DNA of 64,000 bases, from NCBI GenBank assembly GCA_963707275.1, contig CAVPPH010000001.1, forward strand, positions 124,001-188,000. Direction: 5' to 3'. The notes below the pieces were generated by a model that worked only from the letters and a program-made list of their open reading frames with translations, had not been told where the DNA came from and searched no databases. Both the position numbers and the translations under genes were made by a program. This document shows positions 29,060-38,277 of this stretch, in pieces (positions within the stretch are counted from its first letter, which is position 1; each line of letters opens with the position of its first letter). This DNA is from JACKBK01 sp963707275 (GTDB lineage Bacteria > Chloroflexota > Anaerolineae > JAAEKA01).

Positions 29060-29929
29060 ATGACCGTCGAAGTGGGCCAGGTCGCCACCGTCAGCCGGGT
29101 GTTTACCCAGGAAGACTTCAATCGCTTCGCCGCATTGATCGGCGACGACAACCCGATCCATGTCGATCCGGCATTTGCCGCCCGCGGCAAGTTTGGTCGC
29201 ACGGTGGCGCACGGCATGCTGCTTTACAGCGCCGTCAGTTCGACCTTGAGCAGCCGGTGGCCCTTTCTGGGCTGCAAGCAGTTGGTCCAGGAACTCAAGT
29301 TTCCTGCGCCGACCTATGCCGATCAGACAGTGGAGATCAGAACCGAGGTGATCGGTGTCATGCACAGCGATGGGCTGGCCGAGCTTGCGACCGAGGTCAT
29401 CCAGGGGGATGGCGCGTACGGTCTGAAGGGCAAGATGCTGGTGCGGCTGCCGGGATCATCCGCCTTTCAACTTCAGGCCGCCAGCACCGGAAGCGAGGTG
29501 TTGCCACTATCCGGCGCGACGCTGCGGCATCTGGCTGTCGGACAGCGGGCCAGTTTGCAGCGCCGTTTCTCCGCCGCTGATCTGGCGGATTATGCTGATC
29601 TGATCGGTGAGCGCTGTCCGGTTTTCAGCGATGCTGACCGTGCCCGCCAGGCTGGATTTGCCGACACACCGGTGCCAGGTGCGCTGCTGGGCGGGCTTTT
29701 CTCAACGCTGCTGGGCACCCGGCTACCCGGCTCAGGCACCAACTATCTGAAACAGCGCCTCGAGTTTCCGTCGCCCGCCTATCCTGAGCAGGACTTGACC
29801 GCCGAGGTCGAGATCGTGCGCATCCGGGCCGACAAACAACTGGTAAACCTGGCGACTCGCTGTGTCACATCATCAGGGTTGACGGTGTGCCAGGGCGAGG
29901 CGCTGGTCTTAGTCAGCGACGTTCCGTAA
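29060..29929 (+). CDS. Double-hotdog MaoC-like (R)-hydratase
   Basis: This 289-residue protein has two hotdog domains. The first (residues 5-135) has the hydratase signature GDDNPIHVDPAFAARGKFG with catalytic Asp and His, then VAHGML. The second (about 155-289) keeps the fold (ADYADLIGERCPVFSDADRA, GALLGGLFST) but lacks the His. One active and one structural half is the arrangement of eukaryote-type R-hydratases. It probably hydrates or dehydrates an enoyl-CoA in the pathway of this operon. Confidence 0.85.
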   Translation: MTVEVGQVATVSRVFTQEDFNRFAALIGDDNPIHVDPAFAARGKFGRTVAHGMLLYSAVSSTLSSRWPFLGCKQLVQELKFPAPTYADQTVEIRTEVIGVMHSDGLAELATEVIQGDGAYGLKGKMLVRLPGSSAFQLQAASTGSEVLPLSGATLRHLAVGQRASLQRRFSAADLADYADLIGERCPVFSDADRARQAGFADTPVPGALLGGLFSTLLGTRLPGSGTNYLKQRLEFPSPAYPEQDLTAEVEIVRIRADKQLVNLATRCVTSSGLTVCQGEALVLVSDVP

Positions 29930-29980
29930 TCATCCCGACCACACGAGGTCCGATTCAAACCACAAGAAGGAGAGACGATC

Positions 29981-32655
29981 ATGAAGAGACTGTATACAGT
30001 CATAGCACTGCTGCTGGTAGCGACCATGCTGCTGGCGGCCTGTGGCGGAGGCGCAACGCCCGAGCCGACGACCGCTCCCGAACCGGCGCCTACCACTGCG
30101 CCTGAGCCGACCGCGGCGCCCGAGCCTGCGGTCACCGAAGCGGCGCCGGCCGAACCTGCGGCTACCGAAGCGCCGGCCGAGGTCATGGGTGCATTCACCT
30201 GTGACGCGCCGATCAAGATCGGTCTCATCACCGACCTGACGGGCGGTCTGGCGATCTATGGCGTCATGGCGCAGCGCTCATTCCTGCTGGGCATGGAGTA
30301 CGCTTCCGGTGCAGCCGGCGAAGAGATGGGCGACAACGCCTGGTCGTACAAGTTCGGCGACTGCGAAGTGCAGGTGCTGGTGCGCGATGACAAGGGCAGC
30401 GCGGACGAGACGGCAACGCTGGCACGCGAGCTGATCGAGAAGGACCAGGTCGACATGCTGGTCGGAACGGTCAGCTCCGGCAGCACGGCCAGCCTGCAGG
30501 AGATCGCCAAGGAGAACGACGTGGTGTTGATCGTCGCGCCGGCGGCGGCCAACGACATCACCGGCGTGAACTTCAACGACCACACCTTCCGGGTCAGCCG
30601 CGAGAACTACCAGGACTTCATCAACCTGTGCGAGTATCTGACCTCAGAGTACGACACGTTCATCCAGATCGCGCCCGACTACAGCTTCGGCTACGGCGGC
30701 GCAGCCTCGGCCCGTGACGCCTGCACCAAGTTCGGCGGGACGTTCGTGGCCGACGACATCTTTGCGCCGCTGGACACCAGCGACTTCACGCCATACATGG
30801 AGCAGATCGCCGATAGCGGCGCCGATGCGTGGATCGTGACGTGGGCCGGCGGCGGGTTCGTGCCGATGTTCCAGTCGGCCAAGGAACTGGGCGTGCTGGA
30901 CAGCATGGGCATGGGTGCGTCCTACTTCGACAACAAGACGATGGCAGCGATCTTCGGACCGGTGGCGGACAAGATGCAGGGACAGGCCAGCGGCATCCTC
31001 TACCACTACACTGCGCCGGACAATGCCATCAACGACTGGCTGGTGGAGCAGGTCAAGGCCCGCTACGGTGAGCCGCCGGACCTGTTCGACGCCGACGGCA
31101 TGAACGCCGCGCTGATGGCCGTCGAGGCTCTGAAGAAGACAGGTGGCGACACCAGCTCAGCCGCGCTGATTGCAGCGATGGAAGGTCTCTCGTTCGAAGG
31201 ACCGAAGGGTCTGATCGAGATCCGTCCCGAGGACCATGTCGCGTTGCAGGACATGTACATCGTCAAGCTGACCGATCTGGCTGCGCCCGACTTTGCGATG
31301 TTCGACCTGGTCACCACGACCCGGCCCGAGCCGCCCTGCCTGCTGCCTGAAGGCATGACCGATCGCTGCGGCGACCTGCCCGTCGGCAGCCTCAGCGAGA
31401 TCGCCATGGAGGACACACCGGCGCGGCGGCAATGGCGATGCCAGATCTGAGCGGCCTGACCTGTGAGGAGCCGATCAAGATTGGTCTGATCACCGACCTG
31501 ACCGGCGGGCTGGCGATCTATGGCGTCATGGCGCAGCGCTCCTTCCTGCTGGGCATGGAGTACCTGGCCGACAGCTTCGACGCCGACACCAACACGGCTA
31601 CCTTTGGCGACTGCCAGGTCGAGGTGCTGGTGCGCGACGACAAGGGCAGCGCGGACGAGACGGCCACGCTGGCACGCGAGCTGATCGAGAAGGATCAGGT
31701 GGACATGCTGGTCGGGACGGTCAGTTCCGGCAGCACGGCCAGCCTGCAGGAGATCGCCAAGGAGAACGACGTGGTGTTGATCGTCGCCCCGGCGGCGGCC
31801 AACGACATCACCGGCGTGAACTTCAACGACCACACCTTCCGCGTCAGCCGCGAGAACTACCAGGACTTCATCAACCTGTGCGAGTACCTGACCTCAGAGT
31901 ACGACACGTTCATCCAGATCGCGCCGGACTACAGCTTCGGCTACGGCGGCGCGGCCTCGGCCCGTGACGCCTGCACCAAGTTCGGCGGCGAGTTCGTGGC
32001 CGACGACATCTTTGCGCCGCTGGACACCAGCGACTTCACGCCCTACATGGAGCAGATCGCCGACAGCGGCGCCGATGCGTGGATCGTGACGTGGGCCGGC
32101 GGCGGGTTCGTGCCGATGTTCCAGTCGGCCAAGGAACTGGGCGTGCTGGACAGCATGGGCATGGGTGCGTCCTACTTCGACAACAAGACGATGGCAGCGA
32201 TCTTCGGACCGGTGGCGGACAAGATGCAGGGGCAGGCCAGCGGCATCCTCTACCACTACACTGCGCCGGACAACGCGATCAACGACTGGCTGGTGGAGCA
32301 GGTCAAGGCCCGCTACGGTGAGCCGCCGGACCTGTTCGACGCCGACGGCATGAACGCCGCGCTGATGGCGATCTACAGTCTGGCGGCCAGCGGCGGCGAC
32401 ACCAGCTCAGCCGCGCTGATCGACGCGATGGAAGGGCTCTCGTTCGAAGGGCCGAAGGGTCTGATCGAGATCCGGCCCGAGGACCATGTCGCGTTGCAGG
32501 ACATGTACATCGTCAAGCTGACCGATCTGGCGGCGCCGGACTTCGCGATGTTCGACCTGGTCACCACGACCCGGCCCGAGCCGCCTTGCCTGTTGCCTGA
32601 AGGTCAGACCGACCGCTGCGGCGATCTGCCCGTGGGTAGCTTGAGCGGAGAATAA
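29981..32655 (+). CDS. Tandemly duplicated branched-chain-type ABC substrate-binding lipoprotein (LivK-like), frameshift in the linker
   Basis: From ATG 29981 (AAGGAG upstream) comes a lipoprotein signal ending LLAACGGG, a Pro/Glu/Thr/Ala-rich tether, and a type I periplasmic binding domain (IKIGLITDLTGGLAIYGVMA ... RDDKGSADETATLARELIEK). The first frame stops at 31450. A second, almost identical domain without signal runs 31432-32655 in another frame. Shifting one base near 31425 joins them through TPAAAAMAMPDLSGLTCEE, so I read one two-domain protein of about 890 residues; two overlapping genes are the alternative. It binds the solute for LivGFHM. Confidence 0.75.
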
Positions 32656-32793
32656 TCTAGCGATAGATTGGGAAACTGGTAGATTGGTTGGCTGCGCACA
32701 CCTGGCCACCAATCTACCAGTCTGCCCACCTGCTGACCAATCGATCTACCAATTCACCAAGTTACCAATCTACCAATCTGCCAATCTACTACC
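32656..32793. repeat. Word-repeat hairpin D (CCAATCTA words)
   Basis: ACTGGTAGATTGGT at 32675-32688 is the perfect reverse complement of ACCAATCTACCAGT at 32708-32721, giving a 14-bp stem with a 19-base loop; further CCAATCTA copies follow up to the livG start. It may set different expression of the binding protein and the ABC subunits, as hairpins after binding-protein genes often do. Confidence 0.7.
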
Positions 32794-32798
32794 CTATC

Positions 32799-33567
32799 AT
32801 GCCCGAAGTCATCCTCGAAACCCGTGACCTGCGCAAGGCATTTGGCGCGCTGCTGGCTGTGGACGGCGTCAGCATCCAGGTGCAGGCCGGCGCGATCCAC
32901 TCCATCATCGGTCCCAACGGCGCCGGCAAGACGACCTTCTTCAACCTGCTGAGCGGCAACATCTCGCCGACCAGCGGCCAGGTGCTGTTCAAGGGGCGCG
33001 ATATCACCAAGTTGCCCCTCTATCGCACTGCGCACATCGGCATGGGGCGCTCTTCCAGATCACCAACCTCTTCCCGAACCTGACGGCGTTCGAGAACGTG
33101 CGGCTGGCGTGCCAGGCCATGGGGCGCAACAACTTCAGCTTCTGGCAGCCAGCGCGGCACTTCACGCGCTACACTGATCGGACCGCTGGCGATTCTTGAG
33201 CAGGTCGGGCTGTCGCAGCCGCGCCGGGCAACTGGCCGGCACGCTGCCTCACGGCGACCAGCGCAAGCTGGAACTGGGCATCATTCTTGGCGCTGACCCG
33301 GAGGTGCTGCTGCTGGACGAACCGACGGCCGGCATGGCCGCCGAGCAGGTGCCGGAGTTGATGGCGCTGATCCAGCAGATCCAGCAGCAGGGCAACAAGA
33401 CCGTCGTGCTGGTGGAACACAACATGAACGTGGTGATGAGCATCTCCGACCGCATCACCGTCATGCACCAGGGGCAGGTGCTGGCCGAAGGCACACCCGC
33501 CGAGATTGCCGCCAACGAGACGGTGCAGAGCGCATATCTCGGTGGGTTGTATGAGTTGAAGACATGA
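32799..33567 (+). CDS. livG: ABC transporter ATP-binding protein LivG, frameshifted
   Basis: ATG 32799 opens VILETRDLRKAFGALLAVDG, with Walker A GPNGAGKTTFF. Near 33052 one T of a TTT run appears lost (expected GRSFQITNLFPNLTAFENV), and two further changes occur at 33178-33230. The final frame has LPHGDQRKLELGI (signature region), Walker B VLLLDEPTAGMA and the H-loop VLVEHNM. The stop overlaps livF by 4 bases. It energises import with LivF. Confidence 0.85.
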
Positions 33568-34268
33568 CCAACATCCTCGAAGTCCGTGCCATCCACACCT
33601 ACATCGGCCAGTTCCACATCCTCGAAGGGGTGGACGTGGTGGTGCCGCAGGGTGAAATCGTGGCGCTGCTGGGGCGCAACGGCGCCGGCAAGACGACCAC
33701 GCTGAAGTCGATCCTGGGGCTGACGCCGCCGCGCTCGGGCGAAGTTATCTTCGACCAGGAGCCGATTCAAGGGCGGCCCAGCTACGAGATCGCGTCGCTG
33801 GGCATCGGCTTCGTGCCGGAGAACCGCGGCATCTTCCGTGACCTCAGCGTGCTGGAGAACCTCAAGATCGCCGAGCGCAAGAAGGGCGATCTTGACCGCA
33901 AGTCCGATTTCATCTTCGAGCTGTTCCCCGATCTGCAGCGGCTGATCAAGCTGCCCGGCACGCACCTGTCCGGCGGGCAGCAGCAGATGCTGGCCGTCGC
34001 GCGCGCACTGGTGCCCGACAACCGGCTGCTGCTGATCGACGAACCCAGCGAGGGCCTCGCGCCGGTGATCATCGAGGCGATGATGGAAGCGATCCGCCGG
34101 CTGTCGTCGGAAACGACCGTGCTGCTGGTCGAGCAGAACTTCATCGTCGCCAGCCAGCTTGCCCAGCGCTATGTCATCATCGAGGAAGGCCGGTCCGTGC
34201 AAGCCGGGCTGATGGCCGACCTCGTGCACGACAAAGCGACCATCCAGCGCTATCTGGGCGCGGCGTAG
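33564..34268 (+). CDS. livF: ABC transporter ATP-binding protein LivF
   Basis: This is an intact 234-residue protein: Walker A GRNGAGKTTTLKS, the characteristic PENRGIFRDLSVLENL, signature LSGGQQQMLAVARAL, Walker B LLIDEPSEGLAP and the H-loop VLLVEQN. It starts within the livG stop (ATGA), so it is translationally coupled. Length and motifs are normal for LivF. Confidence 0.9.
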   Translation: MTNILEVRAIHTYIGQFHILEGVDVVVPQGEIVALLGRNGAGKTTTLKSILGLTPPRSGEVIFDQEPIQGRPSYEIASLGIGFVPENRGIFRDLSVLENLKIAERKKGDLDRKSDFIFELFPDLQRLIKLPGTHLSGGQQQMLAVARALVPDNRLLLIDEPSEGLAPVIIEAMMEAIRRLSSETTVLLVEQNFIVASQLAQRYVIIEEGRSVQAGLMADLVHDKATIQRYLGAA

Positions 34269-34284
34269 AGACTGGAACCTGCCA

Positions 34285-35871
34285 ATGTCGAACCTGCTGC
34301 AAACTTTTCGCAAGAATCGAACGCTGATCATCACGCTGGTGGTGCTGCTGTTGCTCTTGCTGCTGGCCATCCAGGGGATGAGCACCCGCGACTGGGTGGT
34401 GACCGTCCTGCGCGGGCTGGCGGTCGGGTCGATCACCTTCCTGGTGGCGGCCGGGTTCTCGATCATCCTCGGCCTGATGGACGTGCTGAACCTGGCGCAC
34501 GGCACGCTGTTCATGATCGGCGCGTACGTCGGCTGGAGCATGTACGTGCGCCCGGACACGGTGGTCGACGCCACGACGCCATTTCTGCTGGTGCTGGCCG
34601 GGTTCCTGCTGATGCCGCTGTGGGCGCCGCTGCTGAACCGGCTGCATGCAGGGCGTTCGACGGCGCGCGTCTGGCCGTGGATTGCGCTGCTGGCCGGCCT
34701 GGCGCTGCTGGCGCTGGCGCTGACCCGCTATCCCATCTCCGTCTGGAGTGGCAGCGAATACCAGAACAGTCCTATCGTCTGGAACCAGTATTTCGAGGCG
34801 GGAACTGTCCAACAGAACGTCACGCCGGCGACGTTCGACACGCTGCTGGGCGCGCTGCTGGACTGGGGCAGCCTGCTGGGCGGCAGCGTTCTGGTCGGCC
34901 TGTCGGTCGCCGGGTTCGCCATTGCCCGTCGCGGCCCGACAGCCCAGGCCGACCGCAGCGCGGCTCGTCCGTTGATGTGGTTCGCGCTGGTAGTCGTCGC
35001 CGGCGTGGCGCTCTACGTCGTCAACACGCCGCTGTCGGACTTTCTTCTGAGCCTGGGCAGCAACGCGTTGTTTGTCCTGGCTCTCATCGTCGCCGCGCTG
35101 GTGGGCGCCGGGCTGGGCGGGCTGATGGAGAGCACGATGATCCGGCCGCTGTACGAGCGGGCGATCTACCAGATCTTGTTGACGCTGGGGCTGGGCTTCA
35201 TCGGCATCGAGATCGTGCGTTCGATCTGGGGGCGCACCGGCTTCACCATGCCCAAGCCGGCCCTTTTCTCCAGCACCGGCGACGGCTGCCCCGCCGATAG
35301 CATCAGCGGCTGGCTCGCGTACCAGTGCTCGACCATCATCATCGACATCGGCGGCGAGCCGGCCCGCATCCGCACCTACAATGAGCTGTTTGTCATCGCC
35401 GTCGGCATCGTGGTGCTGATCGCCGTCTGGCTGCTCTTGCAGCGGACGCGGCTGGGAATGATCATCCGCGCCGGCGTGCAGGACAGCCGGATGGTCGAGG
35501 CGCTGGGCATCAACGTCCGGCGGGTCTTCACGTTGGTGTTTGCCCTGGGCGTCGGGCTGGCAGCCTTTGGCGGCGTCATCGCCGCGCCGGCAACCGGCCT
35601 GTCAGATACCATGGGCGCTACGCTGTTGCTCAGCTCGCTGATCGCGCTGGCCATCGGTGGGTTGACCAGTTTCCCCGGCGCGGCCGCCGGCGCGGTCATC
35701 GTCGGACTGATGCAGCAGTTCATCATTCGCTATGGCCAGCTTGGCATCAATCTGCCTTTCCTGGATGAACCGTGGAAGCCGTCGCCACCGCTGGTGCCGG
35801 CGTCGGTTATTCTCCTGATGATCATCATCCTGCTGGTGCTGCCGCAGGGCTTGTTTGGACGCAGCGAATAA
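34285..35871 (+). CDS. livH: Branched-chain-type ABC permease LivH, long form
   Basis: This 528-residue integral membrane protein contains the LivH signatures AAGFSIILGLMDVLNLAHGT and, near the C-terminus, ALGINVRRVFTLVFALGVGL and GGLTSFPGAAAGAV. It is about 230 residues longer than typical LivH: the extra part (about residues 85-260) adds predicted membrane helices and a loop rich in polar residues. It may be fully functional, since no frame break occurs. It pairs with LivM. Confidence 0.85.
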   Translation: MSNLLQTFRKNRTLIITLVVLLLLLLLAIQGMSTRDWVVTVLRGLAVGSITFLVAAGFSIILGLMDVLNLAHGTLFMIGAYVGWSMYVRPDTVVDATTPFLLVLAGFLLMPLWAPLLNRLHAGRSTARVWPWIALLAGLALLALALTRYPISVWSGSEYQNSPIVWNQYFEAGTVQQNVTPATFDTLLGALLDWGSLLGGSVLVGLSVAGFAIARRGPTAQADRSAARPLMWFALVVVAGVALYVVNTPLSDFLLSLGSNALFVLALIVAALVGAGLGGLMESTMIRPLYERAIYQILLTLGLGFIGIEIVRSIWGRTGFTMPKPALFSSTGDGCPADSISGWLAYQCSTIIIDIGGEPARIRTYNELFVIAVGIVVLIAVWLLLQRTRLGMIIRAGVQDSRMVEALGINVRRVFTLVFALGVGLAAFGGVIAAPATGLSDTMGATLLLSSLIALAIGGLTSFPGAAAGAVIVGLMQQFIIRYGQLGINLPFLDEPWKPSPPLVPASVILLMIIILLVLPQGLFGRSE

Positions 35872-35894
35872 CGCCGAGGCTTGAGGAATACCCA

Positions 35895-36980
35895 TTGAAC
35901 GCACAGACAACGGGCAGATTCGCCTGGAAAAGTCACATCGGCTTCATCATCACGGTAGTTGGGCTGGCCGCGCTGCCGTTCGTGCTCGCGGTCGTGGAGG
36001 GGCTGCCGGTCGGCAGCCTGCTGGCCAACGACTCGAGCACGACCAAGTTTCTGCAAGGGCTGCTGGTCGAGGTCTTTATTCTGGCGGTGTTCGCCATCAG
36101 CTACGACCTGGTGCTGGGCGTCACCGGCCTGCTTTCCTTCGGCCACGGCATGTTCTTTGCCTTCGGTTCTTATCTGACAGGCGTACTGCTCAAGACCTTC
36201 GGCTGGCCGCTGTGGGCGGTGCTGATCGGGGCGGTGGTGGCGGGTATTTTTAACGCGCTGCTGTTCGGCGTCGTCCTGCCGCGCGTCAAGGGGATCACCT
36301 TTGCACTGGTGACGCTGGGCATTGCGTCGGTGTTTGACATCCTGATTCGCACCCAGGAACTGAACCCGTACACCGGCTCCGATGTCGGGCTACAGGGCAT
36401 CCCCCGGCCCGACTTCCTTAACCCGGTGGACGACCGGCTGCGTTTCTACTACGTCACGCTGACCTTTGCCATCCTGGTATACCTGATCTACAAGCGCTTC
36501 GTGGACTCCCCGACCGGCCGCGTCTGCGTCGCGACGCGGGAGAACGAGAACCGCGCGCTGACCATCGGTTTCAACACCTTCTACTTCAAGCTGGCAGCGC
36601 TGATGGTGGCGGGTGTCACGGCCAGCCTGGCCGGCATGTTCAACACGCTCTACAAGCCGCTGGTCAGCCCGGAGATCGCCAGCCTGGGCTTCACCGTCGA
36701 GGGGCTGCTGATGCTGTTGATCGGCGGCATCGGCACGCTGAGCGGCGCAATGATCGGCGCAGCCATCTTGCGGCTGATGGAGTACTACCTGTCGCGCTGG
36801 TTCGGCGAGAGTTCCGCCTTCATTCTGGGCGCAATCTACGTCCTGATCGTCATGTTCCTCCCCTACGGGATCGTCGGCACGTGGCGGTTGCGCCGGCTGG
36901 ATATCGCGGCTGGCCGGCATCGTCTGTTGTCGATGTTCACCGGTCGGCAGGGGGAGACGCCGGACGAGGGGAAGTTGTGA
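35895..36980 (+). CDS. livM: Branched-chain-type ABC permease LivM
   Basis: I start it at TTG 35895, which has GAGG 8 bases upstream and lies 24 bp after livH; the open frame extends further upstream into livH without membrane sequence. The 361-residue protein has ISYDLVLGVTGLLSFGHGMF and VAGVTASLAGMFNTLY, FTVEGLLMLLIGGIGTLSG, the core of LivM permeases. It completes the importer (binding protein, two ATPases, two permeases) at the end of the operon. Confidence 0.85.
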   Translation: MNAQTTGRFAWKSHIGFIITVVGLAALPFVLAVVEGLPVGSLLANDSSTTKFLQGLLVEVFILAVFAISYDLVLGVTGLLSFGHGMFFAFGSYLTGVLLKTFGWPLWAVLIGAVVAGIFNALLFGVVLPRVKGITFALVTLGIASVFDILIRTQELNPYTGSDVGLQGIPRPDFLNPVDDRLRFYYVTLTFAILVYLIYKRFVDSPTGRVCVATRENENRALTIGFNTFYFKLAALMVAGVTASLAGMFNTLYKPLVSPEIASLGFTVEGLLMLLIGGIGTLSGAMIGAAILRLMEYYLSRWFGESSAFILGAIYVLIVMFLPYGIVGTWRLRRLDIAAGRHRLLSMFTGRQGETPDEGKL

Positions 36981-36993
36981 CGTAAGGGCCGCG

Positions 36994-37088
36994 CTCACCC
37001 TCACCCCAACCCTCTCCCACCGGGAGAGGGGGCCGGAACCGGATCGGAACTCCCCTCTCTCTCAGGGAGAGGGGCTGGGGGTGAGGGG
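36994..37088. repeat. CCCTCACCCC/GGGTGAGGG intergenic hairpin element
   Basis: Two local hairpins (CCCTCTCCCaccGGGAGAGGG at 37010-37030 and a second at 37052-37074) are enclosed by CCCTCACCCCAACCC (36998-37012) opposite GGGCTGGGGGTGAGGG (about 37073-37086). The whole folds as one long imperfect stem after livM. It probably terminates the operon. Confidence 0.65.
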
Positions 37089-37253
37089 AGATCTTCACTG
37101 CCACGCGACTCCCATCCGCGCAACACTCCGTACACTTCTTCGAAATTTCTTCACACTTCCGTGGCACACTGGGGGCAGTAAAACAACAGCGCGCGGTCAG
37201 GACACGGCAAACGCCACAGCCTGACTTCGCCAACTATTCCCAGGAGGTGTGCA

Positions 37254-37703
37254 ATGCACAGACGTTTCCCCTTTTTCGTGTTGATCCTCGTGATCGTGAT
37301 CGGGCTGTTCGTAATCGGTGGCCAGACCAGCCGCCAGGATGCCTGGACGCAGGGTTACCTGACCGGACTGGCAACCGCAGGTGGGCAGGATGGCAACGCG
37401 CTGCCCTACGCGCTGGCGATGCAAAATCAGCATTCGGGGCCAGGCGGCTTCGGCGTGATCTTCGCCTTCGGCCTGCTAGCAATACTGTTCATGGCCATCA
37501 TGCGCACCATGCGTTACGCGATGTGGCGGGCGTCCGGTGGGCCAGATGGTGACGAAACCTTCGGCCACTGGCGCCGTCACGGACCGTGGCGCGGTTGTGG
37601 ACCGGAACGGTCTGAGACGCAGGCGACGCAACAGGAAAAGGCGCCGCGGCAGCCAATGCCGGCCGAGCCGGTCGAGACGATGAAACCGACGACAACCGGC
37701 TAG
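37254..37703 (+). CDS. Small two-helix membrane protein, unknown
   Basis: This 149-residue protein starts at ATG 37254 with a strong AGGAGGTG site 7 bases upstream. Two predicted membrane helices (FFVLILVIVIGLFVIGG and FGVIFAFGLLAILFMAIM) are joined by a polar loop, followed by a charged C-terminal tail with Cys and many Gly/Arg/Glu. No family is recognised. It stands alone between the liv operon and a hairpin. Confidence 0.6.
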   Translation: MHRRFPFFVLILVIVIGLFVIGGQTSRQDAWTQGYLTGLATAGGQDGNALPYALAMQNQHSGPGGFGVIFAFGLLAILFMAIMRTMRYAMWRASGGPDGDETFGHWRRHGPWRGCGPERSETQATQQEKAPRQPMPAEPVETMKPTTTG

Positions 37704-37710
37704 CCACGCG

Positions 37711-37746
37711 CAGGACTGGCAGTCCTTCGGAGGACTGCCAGTCCTG
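37711..37746. terminator. REP-like perfect hairpin, 16-bp stem with TCGG loop
   Basis: CAGGACTGGCAGTCCT at 37711-37726 is perfectly complementary to AGGACTGCCAGTCCTG at 37731-37746, loop TCGG. Each arm holds its own palindrome (GGACTGgCAGTCC). It lies 8 bp after the membrane-protein stop and 19 bp before the convergent DoxX stop, fitting a bidirectional terminator. It has the same plan as the hairpin at 21732-21766. Confidence 0.75.
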
Positions 37747-37764
37747 AATCACCACATCACCGCG

Positions 37765-38277
37765 TTACGTGAGCAGCCGCAGCGCAGCCGACCCCGGTCG
37801 CCAGCGCCGAAGCCAGCCATCGACGCCCCACATGCGCCCGGCGCCGGCAATCAGAAACACGAAGCTCCACATCGCCAGCATCAGGTAGGACCACGGCCAC
37901 TCGCCCGGCACCTCCAGCAGACCGAGGCCCAGGTTGAGCGCCATCAACAGGCTCAGCGCCGCGCCCAGTCGGGTCAGCGTGCCCGTCAGCAGCGACAGGC
38001 CCGTCAACAGCTCTGCCAGGAAGATCAGCCAGGCAAACAGCGTGAAGTTGGGGATCACAACGCCGGAGACGAAGTCAGCGTAGAAGCCGAACGAGGGATG
38101 CTGTACCTCCAGTTGCAGCCAGTCCATCAGCCCGCGGCCCGCGGACGGCGTGAAGTCGGGCGGCAACTTCCAGCGCAGCGAAAACAGCCACAGCACGCCG
38201 ATGGCGATGCGCGCCAGCGCAATTGGCCACAGCGGTGCGGTTCGGGATGCCGGTCGCGTCGTTTCGTTTGATGTCAT
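37765..38277 (-). CDS. DoxX-like membrane protein
   Basis: This 170-residue protein with four predicted helices (ALARIAIGVLWLFSLRWKLP; FAWLIFLAELLTGLSLLTG; ALSLLMALNLGLGLL; LMLAMWSFVFLIAGAGR) matches the DoxX/DoxD-like fold. Members are linked to sulfur oxidation or respiratory-stress complexes. Its ATG overlaps the stop of the permease gene (ATGA), so it is the last gene of the oxyanion-transport operon. Confidence 0.75.
   Translation of the reverse strand: MTSNETTRPASRTAPLWPIALARIAIGVLWLFSLRWKLPPDFTPSAGRGLMDWLQLEVQHPSFGFYADFVSGVVIPNFTLFAWLIFLAELLTGLSLLTGTLTRLGAALSLLMALNLGLGLLEVPGEWPWSYLMLAMWSFVFLIAGAGRMWGVDGWLRRWRPGSAALRLLT

Noticed and set aside
31063..31833. Minus-strand frames repeated in both binding-protein copies
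   Set aside because: They are shadows of the duplicated LivK domain and recur only because the domain does.
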